A stretch of DNA of 36,425 nt, taken from positions 1 to 36,425 of the forward strand of contig CAMATU010000014.1 of assembly GCA_945861225.1 (NCBI GenBank). The letters run 5' to 3'. The DNA comes from Klebsiella pneumoniae (GTDB lineage Bacteria > Pseudomonadota > Gammaproteobacteria > Ga0077536). Position 1 is the stretch's first letter. Each line of letters starts with the position of its first letter. The translations under genes and the position numbers were made by a program. The notes beneath the pieces were generated by a model. It worked only from the letters and a program-made list of their open reading frames with translations, had not been told where the DNA came from and did no database searches. Positions 23,353 through 31,731 of the stretch are shown here, one piece after another.

Positions 23353-26040
23353 TTAGCGCTCCCACGGCGCCGCGCAGTCGGCATCTATCGCGTAACGCGC
23401 AATCGCCTGTGCCGGAAAATCTTCCGCCACCGCGCCCGTGCGTGCCAACGCACTCAACGCAGTGAGCGCAATATGGCGTCGATCCACTTCGAAGAAATCG
23501 CGCAGCACCTCGCGTGAATCGCTACGCCCAAAGCCATCGGTACCGAGCGCGCAGAATGGTGCAACAAGATAGGGCGCGATAAGTGCTGGGTAGGCGCAGA
23601 CATAATCAGTCGCGGCCACAATCGGCACGCCGCCGGGCAGGCAGCTCGCAAGATAGGCAATCCGTGCCGGCAGCTGCGGATGCAGGCGATTCCAGCGTAC
23701 GGTGTCGCGCGCCTCGCGCGCCAGCTCGCTGAAGCTGGTGACACTCCATACTTCGCACGTCACGCCCCAGTCCGTCGCCAGCAGTTCGGCGGCGGCGATG
23801 ACTTCGCGCAGGATCGTGCCCGAGCCGAGCAGGCGGATGGCGGCCGGTGCGTCGCCGCTACCAGGATCTGCGAGTCGGTACATCCCGCGCAAGATTCCGT
23901 CCACTACATCCAAGGGCATGCTCGGCTGCGCGTAAGACTCGTTCATCACCGTGATGTAGTAGAACTCATCAACCTGCTGTTCGAGCATCCGGCGCATGCC
24001 GTGATCGAGGATCACTGCGAGTTCGTAGGCGTAGGTGGGATCGTAGGCACGACAATTTGGAATGGTCGCCGCCACCAGCTGGCTGGAGCCGTCCTGATGT
24101 TGCAAGCCTTCGCCACTCAACGTGGTGCGACCGGCAGTGGCTCCCAACAGAAAGCCGCGTGCCCGCTGATCGGCGGCCGCCCAGATCAAATCGCCGACTC
24201 TTTGAAAGCCAAACATCGAGTAATAAATATAGAACGGCAGCATCGCGAGTCCGTTCACGCTGTAGGAAGTGGCCGCCGCGACCCACGACGACAGCGCACC
24301 GGCTTCGGTAATTCCTTCTTCCAGCAGCTGGCCGTTTTTGATTTCCCGGTAGTAGAGCATGGAGCCGGCGTCTTCGGGCTCGTAGATTTGACCAACGGAA
24401 GAATAGATCCCGACCTGGCGAAACAGATTCGCCATGCCGAAGGTGCGCGCTTCGTCGGCGACGATCGGCACCAGGCGTGGACCGAGGGTCTTGTCGCGCA
24501 GCAAATTGCCGAGCAGGCGCACGCAGGCCATGGTGGAGGACATCTCTTTGGCGTCTGCCTGCAAGGCGAAGTTGGCGTAGCTCGCGAGTGGTGGGATGGG
24601 CACGCTGGGTGCGGCGCCCTGGCGGCGCGGCAGGCAGCCGCCCAAGGCGGCGCGCCGCGCATTCAAATAGCGCAGCTCTGGACTGTCTGGTGCAGGTTTG
24701 CAAAATTCGAGTGCCGCTACCTGAGCATCCGAGAGCGGCAGGTGAAAACGATCGCGGAAAGATTTCAGCGCGTCCACATCGAGCTTTTTTGCGGAGTGCG
24801 CAGTCATCCGTGATTCTCCGGTATCACCCATGCCGAAACCCTTCTTGGTTTTGGCGAGAATCACGGTGGGTTGACCACGCGTGGCCTTAGCGGTCGCGAA
24901 CGCTGCATAGAGCTTGCGGAAATCGTGGCCACCACGCCGCAGCGCATCGATCTCTGCTTCCGACATATGCGCGACCAGCTGGGCGAGCACCGGATCCTGC
25001 TGAAAGAAATTCGCGAGATTGTAGCTACCATCTTTCGCACCGAGCGTCTGGTACTCACCATCCGGTGTGGCTGCAAAAATCCGCAGCAAGGTGTGCTGGG
25101 TGTCGCGCTGGAACAGCGCATCCCAATCCGAACCCCACAGCACTTTGATTACATTCCAGCCCGCGCCGGTGAACAGCGCTTCCAGTTCCTGAATGATCTG
25201 GCCATTGCCGCGCACGGGGCCGTCGAGCCGTTGCAGGTTACAGTTGATGATGAAGGTGAGATTGTCGAGCTTCTCGCGCGCCGCCAAGGTAAGGCCGGCG
25301 ATAGACTCCGGCTCATCCATCTCGCCATCGCCAAATACGCCCCACACCCGGCGCTCATCCGGCGTGGCGAGCCCGCGATCACGCAAGTAGCGCAGGAAGC
25401 GCGCCTGATAGATAGCACTGATCGGCCCGATCCCCATCGAGCCCGTGGGGAACTGCCAGAAGTTCGGCATTAGCCACGGATGCGGATACGAGCACAGGCC
25501 ATGGCCGCCCACTTCCTGGCGATAGTTGGCGAGTTGGACTTCGCTGAGGCGGCCCTCGAGGAAAGCGCGCGCATACACGCCAGGGGCCGAGTGCGGCTGA
25601 AAGAACACCAGGTCACCGCCATCTGCGGCATCCACGCCACGAAAAAAATGATTGAAGCCGACCTCGAAAATTTCCGCGGCTGACGCATAGCTCGCAATAT
25701 GCCCGCCAAGTTCGCCATGCGCGTGATTGGCGCGCATGACCATCGCAAGCGCATTCCAGCGCATGAGCGACGTGAGGCGTTCTTCGAGCAGCAGGTCGCC
25801 GGGATACGGTGTCTGGCTGTCCAGCGGAATGGTATTGCGGTAGGCCGAATAGGGCAGTGTGGGTGAGTGCACCCCTGTCTCGCGCAGGCGCTCTTCGAGT
25901 TGATGCAGCAGGAACTGCGCGCGTTCGCTGCCCGTGTCGCGAATCACGGCGTCGAGCGATTCGAGCCACTCCTGAGTTTCTTGCGGATCGTCATCTTCCG
26001 CGCGATGGCGTGCCGCGCGTTCGCTGCCTTCCGCTGCCAT
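23353..26040 (-). CDS. aceE: Pyruvate dehydrogenase E1 component, homodimeric type (AceE)
   Basis: I chose the ATG at 26040 (895 residues) preceded by GAGGAG; the frame extends to 26142 but the extra 34 residues do not resemble AceE. The sequence follows the bacterial homodimeric E1: the N-terminal dimer segment (DPQETQEWLESLDAVI), YPGDLLLEERL, ANHAHGELGGHIASYAS, the thiamine motif from GDGE (237-240) to N267, and RLDGPVRGN. Later parts match the second and third transketolase-like domains (YSSVGQIYEPEDAGSMLYYRE). It decarboxylates pyruvate and acetylates the lipoyl group of AceF. Unusually, no aceF or lpd is next to it. It could serve a complex encoded elsewhere, or a paralogue with another 2-oxoacid substrate. 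Confidence 0.92.
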   Translation of the reverse strand: MAAEGSERAARHRAEDDDPQETQEWLESLDAVIRDTGSERAQFLLHQLEERLRETGVHSPTLPYSAYRNTIPLDSQTPYPGDLLLEERLTSLMRWNALAMVMRANHAHGELGGHIASYASAAEIFEVGFNHFFRGVDAADGGDLVFFQPHSAPGVYARAFLEGRLSEVQLANYRQEVGGHGLCSYPHPWLMPNFWQFPTGSMGIGPISAIYQARFLRYLRDRGLATPDERRVWGVFGDGEMDEPESIAGLTLAAREKLDNLTFIINCNLQRLDGPVRGNGQIIQELEALFTGAGWNVIKVLWGSDWDALFQRDTQHTLLRIFAATPDGEYQTLGAKDGSYNLANFFQQDPVLAQLVAHMSEAEIDALRRGGHDFRKLYAAFATAKATRGQPTVILAKTKKGFGMGDTGESRMTAHSAKKLDVDALKSFRDRFHLPLSDAQVAALEFCKPAPDSPELRYLNARRAALGGCLPRRQGAAPSVPIPPLASYANFALQADAKEMSSTMACVRLLGNLLRDKTLGPRLVPIVADEARTFGMANLFRQVGIYSSVGQIYEPEDAGSMLYYREIKNGQLLEEGITEAGALSSWVAAATSYSVNGLAMLPFYIYYSMFGFQRVGDLIWAAADQRARGFLLGATAGRTTLSGEGLQHQDGSSQLVAATIPNCRAYDPTYAYELAVILDHGMRRMLEQQVDEFYYITVMNESYAQPSMPLDVVDGILRGMYRLADPGSGDAPAAIRLLGSGTILREVIAAAELLATDWGVTCEVWSVTSFSELAREARDTVRWNRLHPQLPARIAYLASCLPGGVPIVAATDYVCAYPALIAPYLVAPFCALGTDGFGRSDSREVLRDFFEVDRRHIALTALSALARTGAVAEDFPAQAIARYAIDADCAAPWER

Positions 26041-26170
26041 GAGCCTGCTCCTCGATTTCAGTGCCGCACAGTATCGCCAGCCGCGCGCATAAACGGAATC
26101 ACTACAACGGCGTCTGAATCCGCTGACCCGAGTGACACTCACTTAAGGCACGCGGTTCGATCCTATTACC

Positions 26171-26232
26171 GTAGGAGCGGCTTTAGCCGCGATGGGCGAT
26201 TCAGCACTGTTCGCGGCTAAAGCCGCTCCTAC
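26171..26232. repeat. REP-like hairpin, family B
   Basis: Arms of 22 bases (26171-26192 and 26211-26232) with a perfect match and an 18-base loop. Compared with 14405-14471 the two arms are in the reverse order, so the loop sides differ. It lies in the 273-base gap between the aceE start and the methyltransferase 3' end; the remainder of this gap shows no gene. Confidence 0.9.
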
Positions 26233-26313
26233 CGAGAGCTGTGAAGAAATGCCTACTTGCCCTCGAGTGCCGTCCTACCAACGCGCTTAAATCAAGGCGT
26301 TCTCCCTTGACCC

Positions 26314-26961
26314 CTACGCGGGTGCCGTATCGACATTTGAACTTCGCCAAACGCTCGCCAGCCACGGCTGTTCCGCGCGCGGTAGCCCTGGGGGTCGATA
26401 GTAATGCTGCACTTCGCTAAAACCCGCCCGGCACACATAATCGCGCCAGCGTTCCCAGCTGTGGTAGGTGCCGTAGCGCTCACCCTGCCAACCCTCCTGA
26501 TCGTTTCCTCGTGGGTTGGAAGTGAACAGCACGCCGCCAGGTTTGAGTGTGGCGTGCAGCTGCGCCAACACGCGCGGCAGTGCTGCACTCGGCACATGAA
26601 ATAACGACGCGTTGGCAAAGACCCCATCGAACTTCGCGTTCGGCAGCGCGAGCGTCAGGAAATCCTGCTGCCAGACTTCGCAGCCACTGTGGATCCGCGC
26701 CAGCGCGACGAACTGCGGCGCACCATCAAGCCCAATCGCGTGATGACCGAGTTGCGTGAAAGTTGTGAGGTCGCGCCCGGGCCCGCAGCCGAAATCGAGA
26801 ATGGTCCAGGGCGGCACCCCTTCGAGCGCCGCCAGCAGCGCGGCCACATTCTGGCTGACATCATGATCGTGGGTGCCGTCCCAGTAAGCCTGGGCGCGCT
26901 CATCGTAGTGACCGATAGTGCGCGCCGAACTACCGACCACGCCGTGTGGCTTAGTCGTCAT
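26314..26961 (-). CDS. Class I SAM-dependent methyltransferase
   Basis: The protein has 215 residues. Motif I of the Rossmann-like methyltransferases is clear: ILDFGCGPGRDL at about residues 54-65, followed by the motif II acidic residue in IGLDGAP and motif post-II (VWQQDFLTLALP). FDGVFANASLFHVP and LKPGGVLFTSNPRG are motifs IV to VI. The methyl acceptor is unknown. The N-terminal AYWDGTHDHDVSQN segment is common in a group of small uncharacterised methyltransferases. The gene is divergent from the MFS transporter gene. Confidence 0.87.
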   Translation of the reverse strand: MTTKPHGVVGSSARTIGHYDERAQAYWDGTHDHDVSQNVAALLAALEGVPPWTILDFGCGPGRDLTTFTQLGHHAIGLDGAPQFVALARIHSGCEVWQQDFLTLALPNAKFDGVFANASLFHVPSAALPRVLAQLHATLKPGGVLFTSNPRGNDQEGWQGERYGTYHSWERWRDYVCRAGFSEVQHYYRPPGLPRAEQPWLASVWRSSNVDTAPA

Positions 26962-27119
26962 ACGTGACGGACATTAAAACAATGCGGCGGAACATTTGTC
27001 ATGGGGGAATTTCCAGCAGGTGGCACCCACATTAAACACAGCAGGGACCCGCCTGCAACGTCTTGCTCACGCACGGTCGCGCTTGCTTATCGGGCATACG
27101 CCCGGCACGATTGCCGACC

Positions 27120-28400
27120 ATGAATGAACCGACAGCCCCGTTGCACAGTACCCGCCGCTATGTGCTCGGCATTCTAGTGGTCGTGTACACCTTCAATTTT
27201 ATTGACCGCCAAATTCTGTCGATCCTGCTGGAGGATATCAAACGCGAATTGCAGTTGTCAGATAGCGCGCTGGGACTGCTATCAGGCATTGCGTTCGCGA
27301 TGTTCTACGCCACCCTCGGTATCCCGATCGCGCGTTACGCGGATCGCGCGAATCGCCGCAATGTCATTGCGATCTCACTCGCCCTGTGGAGCGGGATGAC
27401 GGCGCTATCGGGGCTGGTCACGAACTTCTGGCAATTGCTCGCCGCGCGCATCGGCGTCGGGATTGGCGAGGCAGGGTGTACCCCGCCCGCCAACGCGATT
27501 CTGTCCGATTATTACCCGCCTGAAGAGCGCGCGACGGCCTTCGGGATCTACGCCATGGGAATTCCGCTGGGCATTCTGTTCGGTTTCCTGGCAGGTGGCT
27601 GGATCAACCAGTACTTCGGCTGGCGCGCGGCCTTTTTTGTGGTGGGTGCGCCGGGTTTGGTACTCGCACTTATCGTGCGCTTTACGGTACGCGAACCGCT
27701 GCGTGGTCAGGCTGAGCTACGCGCCGTGGCCGTCACGCAGCCAACCCTGACTGAAACCGTGCGCCATCTGCGTCGCCAGCGGGCATTTATCCACTTGGCG
27801 TTGGGCGGCGGCCTGACGGCGTTCGTCGGTTACTCGTGGATTATCTGGATGCCGGCCTTTTTGATGCGCACCCATGGCATGACCTCGGGTGCCGTCGGCA
27901 CCTCACTGGGTCTTATCATCGGCATCGCCGGCGCGATCGGCATTGCACTCGGTGGGTATCTGGCGGATCGCTGCGGTCGGCGCGATAAGCGCTGGGCGCT
28001 CTGGATTGTGTGTGTGGCGGTGGTGATCACCCTCCCATTTGCCTACGGGGTGTTCTTTGCGTCTAACGCGAAGCATGCGTTGTGGTTCATGGTGGTGCCC
28101 TTTCTGCTCGGCAACTTCTGGCAGGGTACGTGCTTTGCGCAGACGCAGAGTTTGGTCGGCCTGCGCATGCGCGCAGTCGCCGCTGCGGTGCTGCTGTTTA
28201 TCGTGAACATCATCGGGCTTGGTGCGGGCCCGCAGTTTGTCGGTGTGATGAGCGATCTGTTGCACGCGAAATATGGCGTCGATTCGCTGCGCTATGCGTT
28301 GTTCTTGTGTTCCTTGTTCAATGTGTGGGCGGCAGTCCATTTTTATTTCGCGGGAAGGGCCTTGCCAGAGGAACTGGCAGCGCAAGCGGCGGAAGTCTAG
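27120..28400 (+). CDS. MFS transporter, spinster-like
   Basis: I chose the ATG at 27120 (426 residues). The product has about 12 hydrophobic helices in two halves. The early motif YTFNFIDRQILSILLEDIKREL and LGLLSGIAFAMFYATLGIPIARYADR are typical of the spinster-related MFS group; the motif A loop reads ADRANRRN. A second A-like loop, GGYLADRCGRRDKR, occurs after helix 8. Members export or import small organic or lipid-like molecules. In proteobacteria they are often found next to genes for degrading cyclic or aromatic compounds. The position upstream of the oxidoreductase and monooxygenase genes suggests a substrate transporter for this cluster (inference). No clear ribosome site precedes the start. 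Confidence 0.87.
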   Translation: MNEPTAPLHSTRRYVLGILVVVYTFNFIDRQILSILLEDIKRELQLSDSALGLLSGIAFAMFYATLGIPIARYADRANRRNVIAISLALWSGMTALSGLVTNFWQLLAARIGVGIGEAGCTPPANAILSDYYPPEERATAFGIYAMGIPLGILFGFLAGGWINQYFGWRAAFFVVGAPGLVLALIVRFTVREPLRGQAELRAVAVTQPTLTETVRHLRRQRAFIHLALGGGLTAFVGYSWIIWMPAFLMRTHGMTSGAVGTSLGLIIGIAGAIGIALGGYLADRCGRRDKRWALWIVCVAVVITLPFAYGVFFASNAKHALWFMVVPFLLGNFWQGTCFAQTQSLVGLRMRAVAAAVLLFIVNIIGLGAGPQFVGVMSDLLHAKYGVDSLRYALFLCSLFNVWAAVHFYFAGRALPEELAAQAAEV

Positions 28401-28408
28401 CCGCTGCG

Positions 28409-28699
28409 ATGGCCGGGAAGGCGCCACGCTGGCAGTCGTGCGCGCTTCCACTACAATCGAGACGCGCCTGGTTCAGAAGTGTGCTGCCGGATACGCGAGC
28501 CTATGACGGCTTCGTTACGCTGCATATGGGACAGAATCAGGACGCTCCGACCGAACTCATTATCGTTGAACAGTGGGATACGCGTGCGGCTTACGAAAAA
28601 TATCTGGCCTGGCGCGGTGAACGGGGCGATATGAACGCGTTGGGTGCGATGCTCGCTGGCGAACCGAAGATTCGGTTCTTCAACTATTTCGGCGTGTGA
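28409..28699 (+). CDS. Antibiotic biosynthesis monooxygenase (ABM)-like domain, N-terminus degraded or unclear
   Basis: The frame from the ATG at 28409 gives 96 residues. The part from residue 23 on matches the ABM dimeric alpha/beta-barrel family: RSVLPDTRAYDGFVTLHM, then the QNQDAPTELIIVEQWDTRAAYEKYLAWR stretch, and a C-terminal KIRFFNYF strand. The usual first beta strand (a hydrophobic VxLxVKPG-like stretch) is missing; in its place is MAGKAPRWQSCALPLQSRR, which looks unrelated. There is no ribosome site at the ATG. Either the N-terminus is degraded, or translation starts at a nearby GTG. ABM proteins oxidise quinol-like compounds or degrade heme, or only bind ligand. It lies 8 bases after the MFS stop and 18 before the luciferase-like gene. 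Confidence 0.5.
   Translation: MAGKAPRWQSCALPLQSRRAWFRSVLPDTRAYDGFVTLHMGQNQDAPTELIIVEQWDTRAAYEKYLAWRGERGDMNALGAMLAGEPKIRFFNYFGV
28429..28457 (+). promoter_or_regulatory. Possible sigma-70 promoter (CTGGCA-N17-TACAAT)
   Basis: CTGGCA at 28429-28434 matches four of six bases of the -35 consensus, and TACAAT at 28452-28457 matches five of six bases of the -10, with an optimal 17-base spacer. If real, it would start transcription of the luciferase-like gene and those downstream, and would lie inside the unconvincing 5' part of the ABM frame. Such matches also arise by chance. Confidence 0.3.
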
Positions 28700-28717
28700 A
28701 TTCACAGGAAAGAACCG

Positions 28718-29596
28718 ATGCAGCTGGGCGTTTTTTCATTCAACACTGAATACGCTCTGCGCCTGGACCACCTCGCGCGGGCCGCCGAAGCACGCGGCTT
28801 TGAATCGCTATGGGTTCCCGAGCACACCCACATCCCGGTGCCGGGGAAGGGCGAGCCTGCCGATCCGCAGACCGGGATGCCGCTCGCTGGCAATGGCAAG
28901 TTTTTCCTGCCGGAAGAATACCGGCACATGTCGGATCCGTTTACCACCTTGGCCGCTGCTGCGGCAGTCACCAGCCGCCTGCGGCTTGGTACCTGCGTGT
29001 GTCTGATCAATCAGTACCATCCGATTTCGCTCGCCAAACAGGTGGCCACCCTTGATCGCTTGAGTGATGGACGCTTAATTTTCGGCGTGGGCGCTGGCTG
29101 GAATGTCGCCGAGATGGGCCATCATGGGGTGCGCTTCGAACATCGCTGGCGCGAGCTGCGCGAACGACTCAGCGCATTGCGCACGTTGTGGGCGCACGAA
29201 CGCGCGAGTTTTGCCGGCGAGTACGTGCAGTTCGCAGAAAGCTGGCAATACCCTAAACCACTGCGACCGGAGGGCCCGCCGGTGGTGTTGGGAACGCTTG
29301 ATACGCCGTTCGGGCGCAGCCAGGTCGCGCGTTACGGCGACGGCTGGCTGCCGCTGACCTTTGATGTGGAAGAGACCCGACGCAGCATTGCCGACATTCA
29401 CGCGCAGATGCGCTCGCTCGGTCGCGATCCGGCCAAACTCGAGGTGTCTTTGTTTTTCCTCGCCGATGAGATCCAGTCGGCCGTGACGCTCGCCAAGGCA
29501 CGCGATTCGGGTGCCACGCGGGCCATCATGCGTTTGCCAGTCGGCGACGAGAAGGTTGTTCTAAAAGCATTGGATGAATACGCACAATACATTTGA
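28718..29596 (+). CDS. Luciferase-like (LLM class) flavin-dependent oxidoreductase
   Basis: The protein has 292 residues and the TIM-barrel pattern of the bacterial luciferase/F420-dependent superfamily: LGVFSFNTEYALRLDHLARAAEARGFESLWVPEH at the first two strands, RLRLGTCVCLINQYHPISLAKQVATLDRLS and GVGAGWNVAEM. The C-terminal part has GWLPL and the family's DIHAQMRSLGRDP helix. It uses FMN or F420; which one cannot be read from the sequence. F420 is rare in this type of bacterium, so FMNH2 is the cautious guess. It follows the ABM-like frame, with AGGAAAG as ribosome site, and precedes the SnoaL-like gene by 23 bases. The pairing with SnoaL and the diiron monooxygenase suggests a shared catabolic role. 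Confidence 0.85.
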   Translation: MQLGVFSFNTEYALRLDHLARAAEARGFESLWVPEHTHIPVPGKGEPADPQTGMPLAGNGKFFLPEEYRHMSDPFTTLAAAAAVTSRLRLGTCVCLINQYHPISLAKQVATLDRLSDGRLIFGVGAGWNVAEMGHHGVRFEHRWRELRERLSALRTLWAHERASFAGEYVQFAESWQYPKPLRPEGPPVVLGTLDTPFGRSQVARYGDGWLPLTFDVEETRRSIADIHAQMRSLGRDPAKLEVSLFFLADEIQSAVTLAKARDSGATRAIMRLPVGDEKVVLKALDEYAQYI

Positions 29597-29619
29597 TCAC
29601 AAGCAGCGAGAGGTTAACC

Positions 29620-30108
29620 ATGAGCAGCGAAAATTTTGAACATCGCCTCCAGCGTATCGAACACGAACGCGCGCTGAACACGCTGATTAACACCTACCAC
29701 AAACGTGCAGACGCCTTCGACTGGGTGGGATGGTCCGAATGTTTCACCGCCGATGCGGTGTTCGAATTTGCCGGCGGCTTTGGCGTGATGTGTGGCCGCC
29801 AGGACATTCATGACAAGTGCAAAGGCGCCATGGATCATGTCTACAGCGTGATGCAGCACATCATGATCAACCTTGATTTCGAGGTGAGCGGTGAGCGGGC
29901 GACCGGTACTGGCAATTTGATCTTCGTCGGCGTGACTGACGCGCAAAAGGCGACCGATTTTTATATGTCTGGTGGGCGCTACCGCTGGACGTTCGCGTTA
30001 ACGAGCGACGGCTGGAAAATTGCCGAGGCGTACCTTGAATTCATCTGGAACAACGGTGCGGACGCAGCTGCCGTGTTTGTGCCCGATGCCAAGCGCGACG
30101 CGGCCTGA
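29620..30108 (+). CDS. SnoaL-like (NTF2 fold) protein
   Basis: I chose the ATG at 29620 with GAGAGG 8 bases upstream; an in-frame TTG at 29593 overlaps the preceding stop and is less likely. The 162-residue protein is of the SnoaL_4 kind: an N-terminal helix (RLQRIEHERALNTLINTYHKRAD), DWVGWSECFTADAVFEFAGG, an MQHIMINLDFEVSGERATG strand pair and a C-terminal RYRWTFALTSDGWKIAEAYLEF. Members include ketosteroid-isomerase-like enzymes, dehydratases and ring-hydroxylating-dioxygenase beta-like proteins; the reaction here is unknown. It is the last intact gene before the monooxygenase operon, separated from it by a regulator remnant. Confidence 0.8.
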   Translation: MSSENFEHRLQRIEHERALNTLINTYHKRADAFDWVGWSECFTADAVFEFAGGFGVMCGRQDIHDKCKGAMDHVYSVMQHIMINLDFEVSGERATGTGNLIFVGVTDAQKATDFYMSGGRYRWTFALTSDGWKIAEAYLEFIWNNGADAAAVFVPDAKRDAA

Positions 30109-30132
30109 GCTTTACCTGCGTGCGCCGATGGT

Positions 30133-30388
30133 CTACGGCGACGGCACCGTACCGCGGATTAATGCCTGCAGGAATTCATCGACCTCGTATTGCTTCTGGC
30201 CACGGAACTTCAATTGCGCGATCATGTGTCCGGCACTCATGACCAGATGGCCGCCAAGTAAGGCGGTTGACGTCGGCGACGATTTCACCCGCTGTTATCC
30301 CGGATAAAATGATGTCGCTGAATGCACCGATAATCCGATCTTGGAAGTCGACAATGAGCACGAAGGGGCCTGTCCGTGAGTCAAACAC
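30133..30388 (-). pseudogene. Remnant of a TetR-family regulator (C-terminal part, frameshifted)
   Basis: On the minus strand one frame reads FQDRIIGAFSDIILSGITAGEIVADVN, ending near 30265. The next frame then continues ALLGGHLVMSAGHMIAQLKF and finishes DEFLQALIRGTVPSP at a TAG (30133-30135). Removing one C near 30265 joins the two. The GITAGEI pattern followed by a hydrophobic helix pair and a final FLQALIRG helix is typical of the ligand-binding C-terminus of TetR regulators. The helix-turn-helix half is absent: further upstream the DNA becomes the start of the monooxygenase beta gene, which it overlaps. It may be what is left of the former divergent repressor of this operon. Confidence 0.6.
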
Positions 30389-31401
30389 CGTCCGGCAGCA
30401 AAATCATTCGCTTTCGCTATTTCGAGCCAGCCAAGCGGCGGGCGACGCAATACGAGGAAGTGACCCTTCACAGCCAATGGGATCCCAAAAATTTCGCAGC
30501 GCAGGGCTGGTTCAATCGCGACCAGAACGGCCGCGCGGCCTGGGACGATAGCTCGACCAAACTTAAAGCGCAGGACTGGTGGGCTTATCGCGATCCGGCG
30601 GAAGATTGGTTTCGGCCCTATGTCACGCGCCAGGTCGCCACCGGCAACGCCATTACGCAAGCGGTCGAGGGTGCCCAACGAGCACGCTTGTTCGAGGGTT
30701 TGTTACCCCGCTGGCAGGCCTTTCTTGCTACCCACTATGCGGCCTACCGGTTTCCGGAATATGGACTATTCATGGCCCTGAGTTATGCCCAGCGCGAGGC
30801 GCTGTCCGACGTCGTCGCGGGGCCGTTGCTGTTTCAGGGGCTGGAGAAAGACCGCCACTCGCAGGACATCGCGCTCTATGGCCTGGCGCTTGAGTCGGCA
30901 CTGCCGACCTATGACGAGGGCAATTGCAAGGCGCTGTGGCTGGAATCGCCGATGTGGCAACCAACCCGTAGAGTCATCGAATATCTGATGGCGTCGCGCG
31001 ATTGGGGCGAGATCAATTTCGTCATCAATCTGATCTACGAACCATTGTTCGCGACGCTGTTCAACCGCGAGCTCGTTCTGCGCTCGGCACCACGGCATGG
31101 TGACACGGTCGCTTCAGTCATCGCCGAAGGCGCAGAAAAAGACCGCGCACCGCGACGGGCGGCTGCCACTGCGCTGGCGCGTTTTCTACTTGCCGCGGAT
31201 GCAAGCAACGCGCAAGTAATGATCGCTTGGCTTGCCCATTGGATGCCCCAGGTGATGAGCGCTTGCGACGCCATCGCGCCGCTGTTCGACGCGCTTGACG
31301 TGCCTGTGCAGAGCTTCGCTACCGCGCGCCAGACTGTAGTTCGGGAATGGCACCAACTCTTGCGCGATAGTGGGCTCGATGCCAAGCAGGCGCAGATATG
31401 A
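30376..31401 (+). CDS. Soluble diiron monooxygenase, hydroxylase beta (small) subunit
   Basis: The protein has 341 residues from a GTG at 30376, with AGGGG 7 bases upstream. The pattern AQGWFNRDQNGRAAWDDSSTKLKAQDWWAYRDPAEDWFRPYVTRQ is characteristic of beta subunits of phenol, alkene and propane monooxygenases. The later NLIYEPLFATLFNREL segment is also typical. The beta subunit has the ferritin-like fold without iron ligands and forms the dimer core that holds the alpha subunits. It is the first gene of a four-gene monooxygenase operon; its stop overlaps the coupling-protein start (ATGA). The regulator remnant on the other strand overlaps its first codons. Gene order resembles amoA/etnA of group-4 alkene monooxygenases (from memory), but I do not assign a symbol. 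Confidence 0.88.
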   Translation: MSQTPSGSKIIRFRYFEPAKRRATQYEEVTLHSQWDPKNFAAQGWFNRDQNGRAAWDDSSTKLKAQDWWAYRDPAEDWFRPYVTRQVATGNAITQAVEGAQRARLFEGLLPRWQAFLATHYAAYRFPEYGLFMALSYAQREALSDVVAGPLLFQGLEKDRHSQDIALYGLALESALPTYDEGNCKALWLESPMWQPTRRVIEYLMASRDWGEINFVINLIYEPLFATLFNRELVLRSAPRHGDTVASVIAEGAEKDRAPRRAAATALARFLLAADASNAQVMIAWLAHWMPQVMSACDAIAPLFDALDVPVQSFATARQTVVREWHQLLRDSGLDAKQAQI

Positions 31402-31697
31402 CCGCCCGCGCGCTCACCGGGTCCACGCGCGTCAGCGTGAAACTGATGGCCGGCGAGGAGGCATCGGCCATTGCCGAAGCCGCCTGCATCGATAACCCCG
31501 ATGCTGTTTTAGAGAACCACGGCGCATACCTCACGGTCAGCAATGAACGGCGCCTCGACCTGAATATTGCGACGATTTCGGAAGCGCTCGGCCGCCCCTA
31601 TGACGTGTCCACTTTGCTCGTGGTATTCGTGAGTTATACGGGGCAGGTCGAAGTGAGTGAAAAATGCGTCTCCATCAAGGAAGCGCTTGCGGACTGA
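31398..31697 (+). CDS. Monooxygenase coupling (effector) protein, MmoB/DmpM family
   Basis: The protein has 99 residues, right for this family. It has no cofactor motif and shows the MmoB/DmpM pattern: an acidic helix, AEAACIDNPDAVLENHGAYLTVSNERRLDLNIATISEALGRPYDVSTLLVVF, where the ENHGAYLTV and LDLNIATISEALGR parts are conserved. It is needed to organise the diiron site and couple electron transfer to oxygen activation. Its ATG overlaps the beta stop, and the alpha gene begins 34 bases after its stop. Its presence between beta and alpha is part of the gene order that suggests a group-4 type enzyme. Confidence 0.9.
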   Translation: MTARALTGSTRVSVKLMAGEEASAIAEAACIDNPDAVLENHGAYLTVSNERRLDLNIATISEALGRPYDVSTLLVVFVSYTGQVEVSEKCVSIKEALAD

Positions 31698-31731
31698 ATG
31701 TTGGCAACACCTGGCAGCGAGACAAAATCTG

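Noticed and set aside
23680-24813. Long plus-strand open frame opposite aceE (377 codons)
   Set aside because: It is antisense to clearly conserved AceE sequence, has no family resemblance, and is explained by GC-rich codon bias in the real gene.
27021-27036. Sigma-54-like TGGCAC followed after 5 bases by TTAAA, upstream of the MFS gene
   Set aside because: The -24 half matches but the -12 half lacks the invariant GC of TTGC, so the site is not supported.
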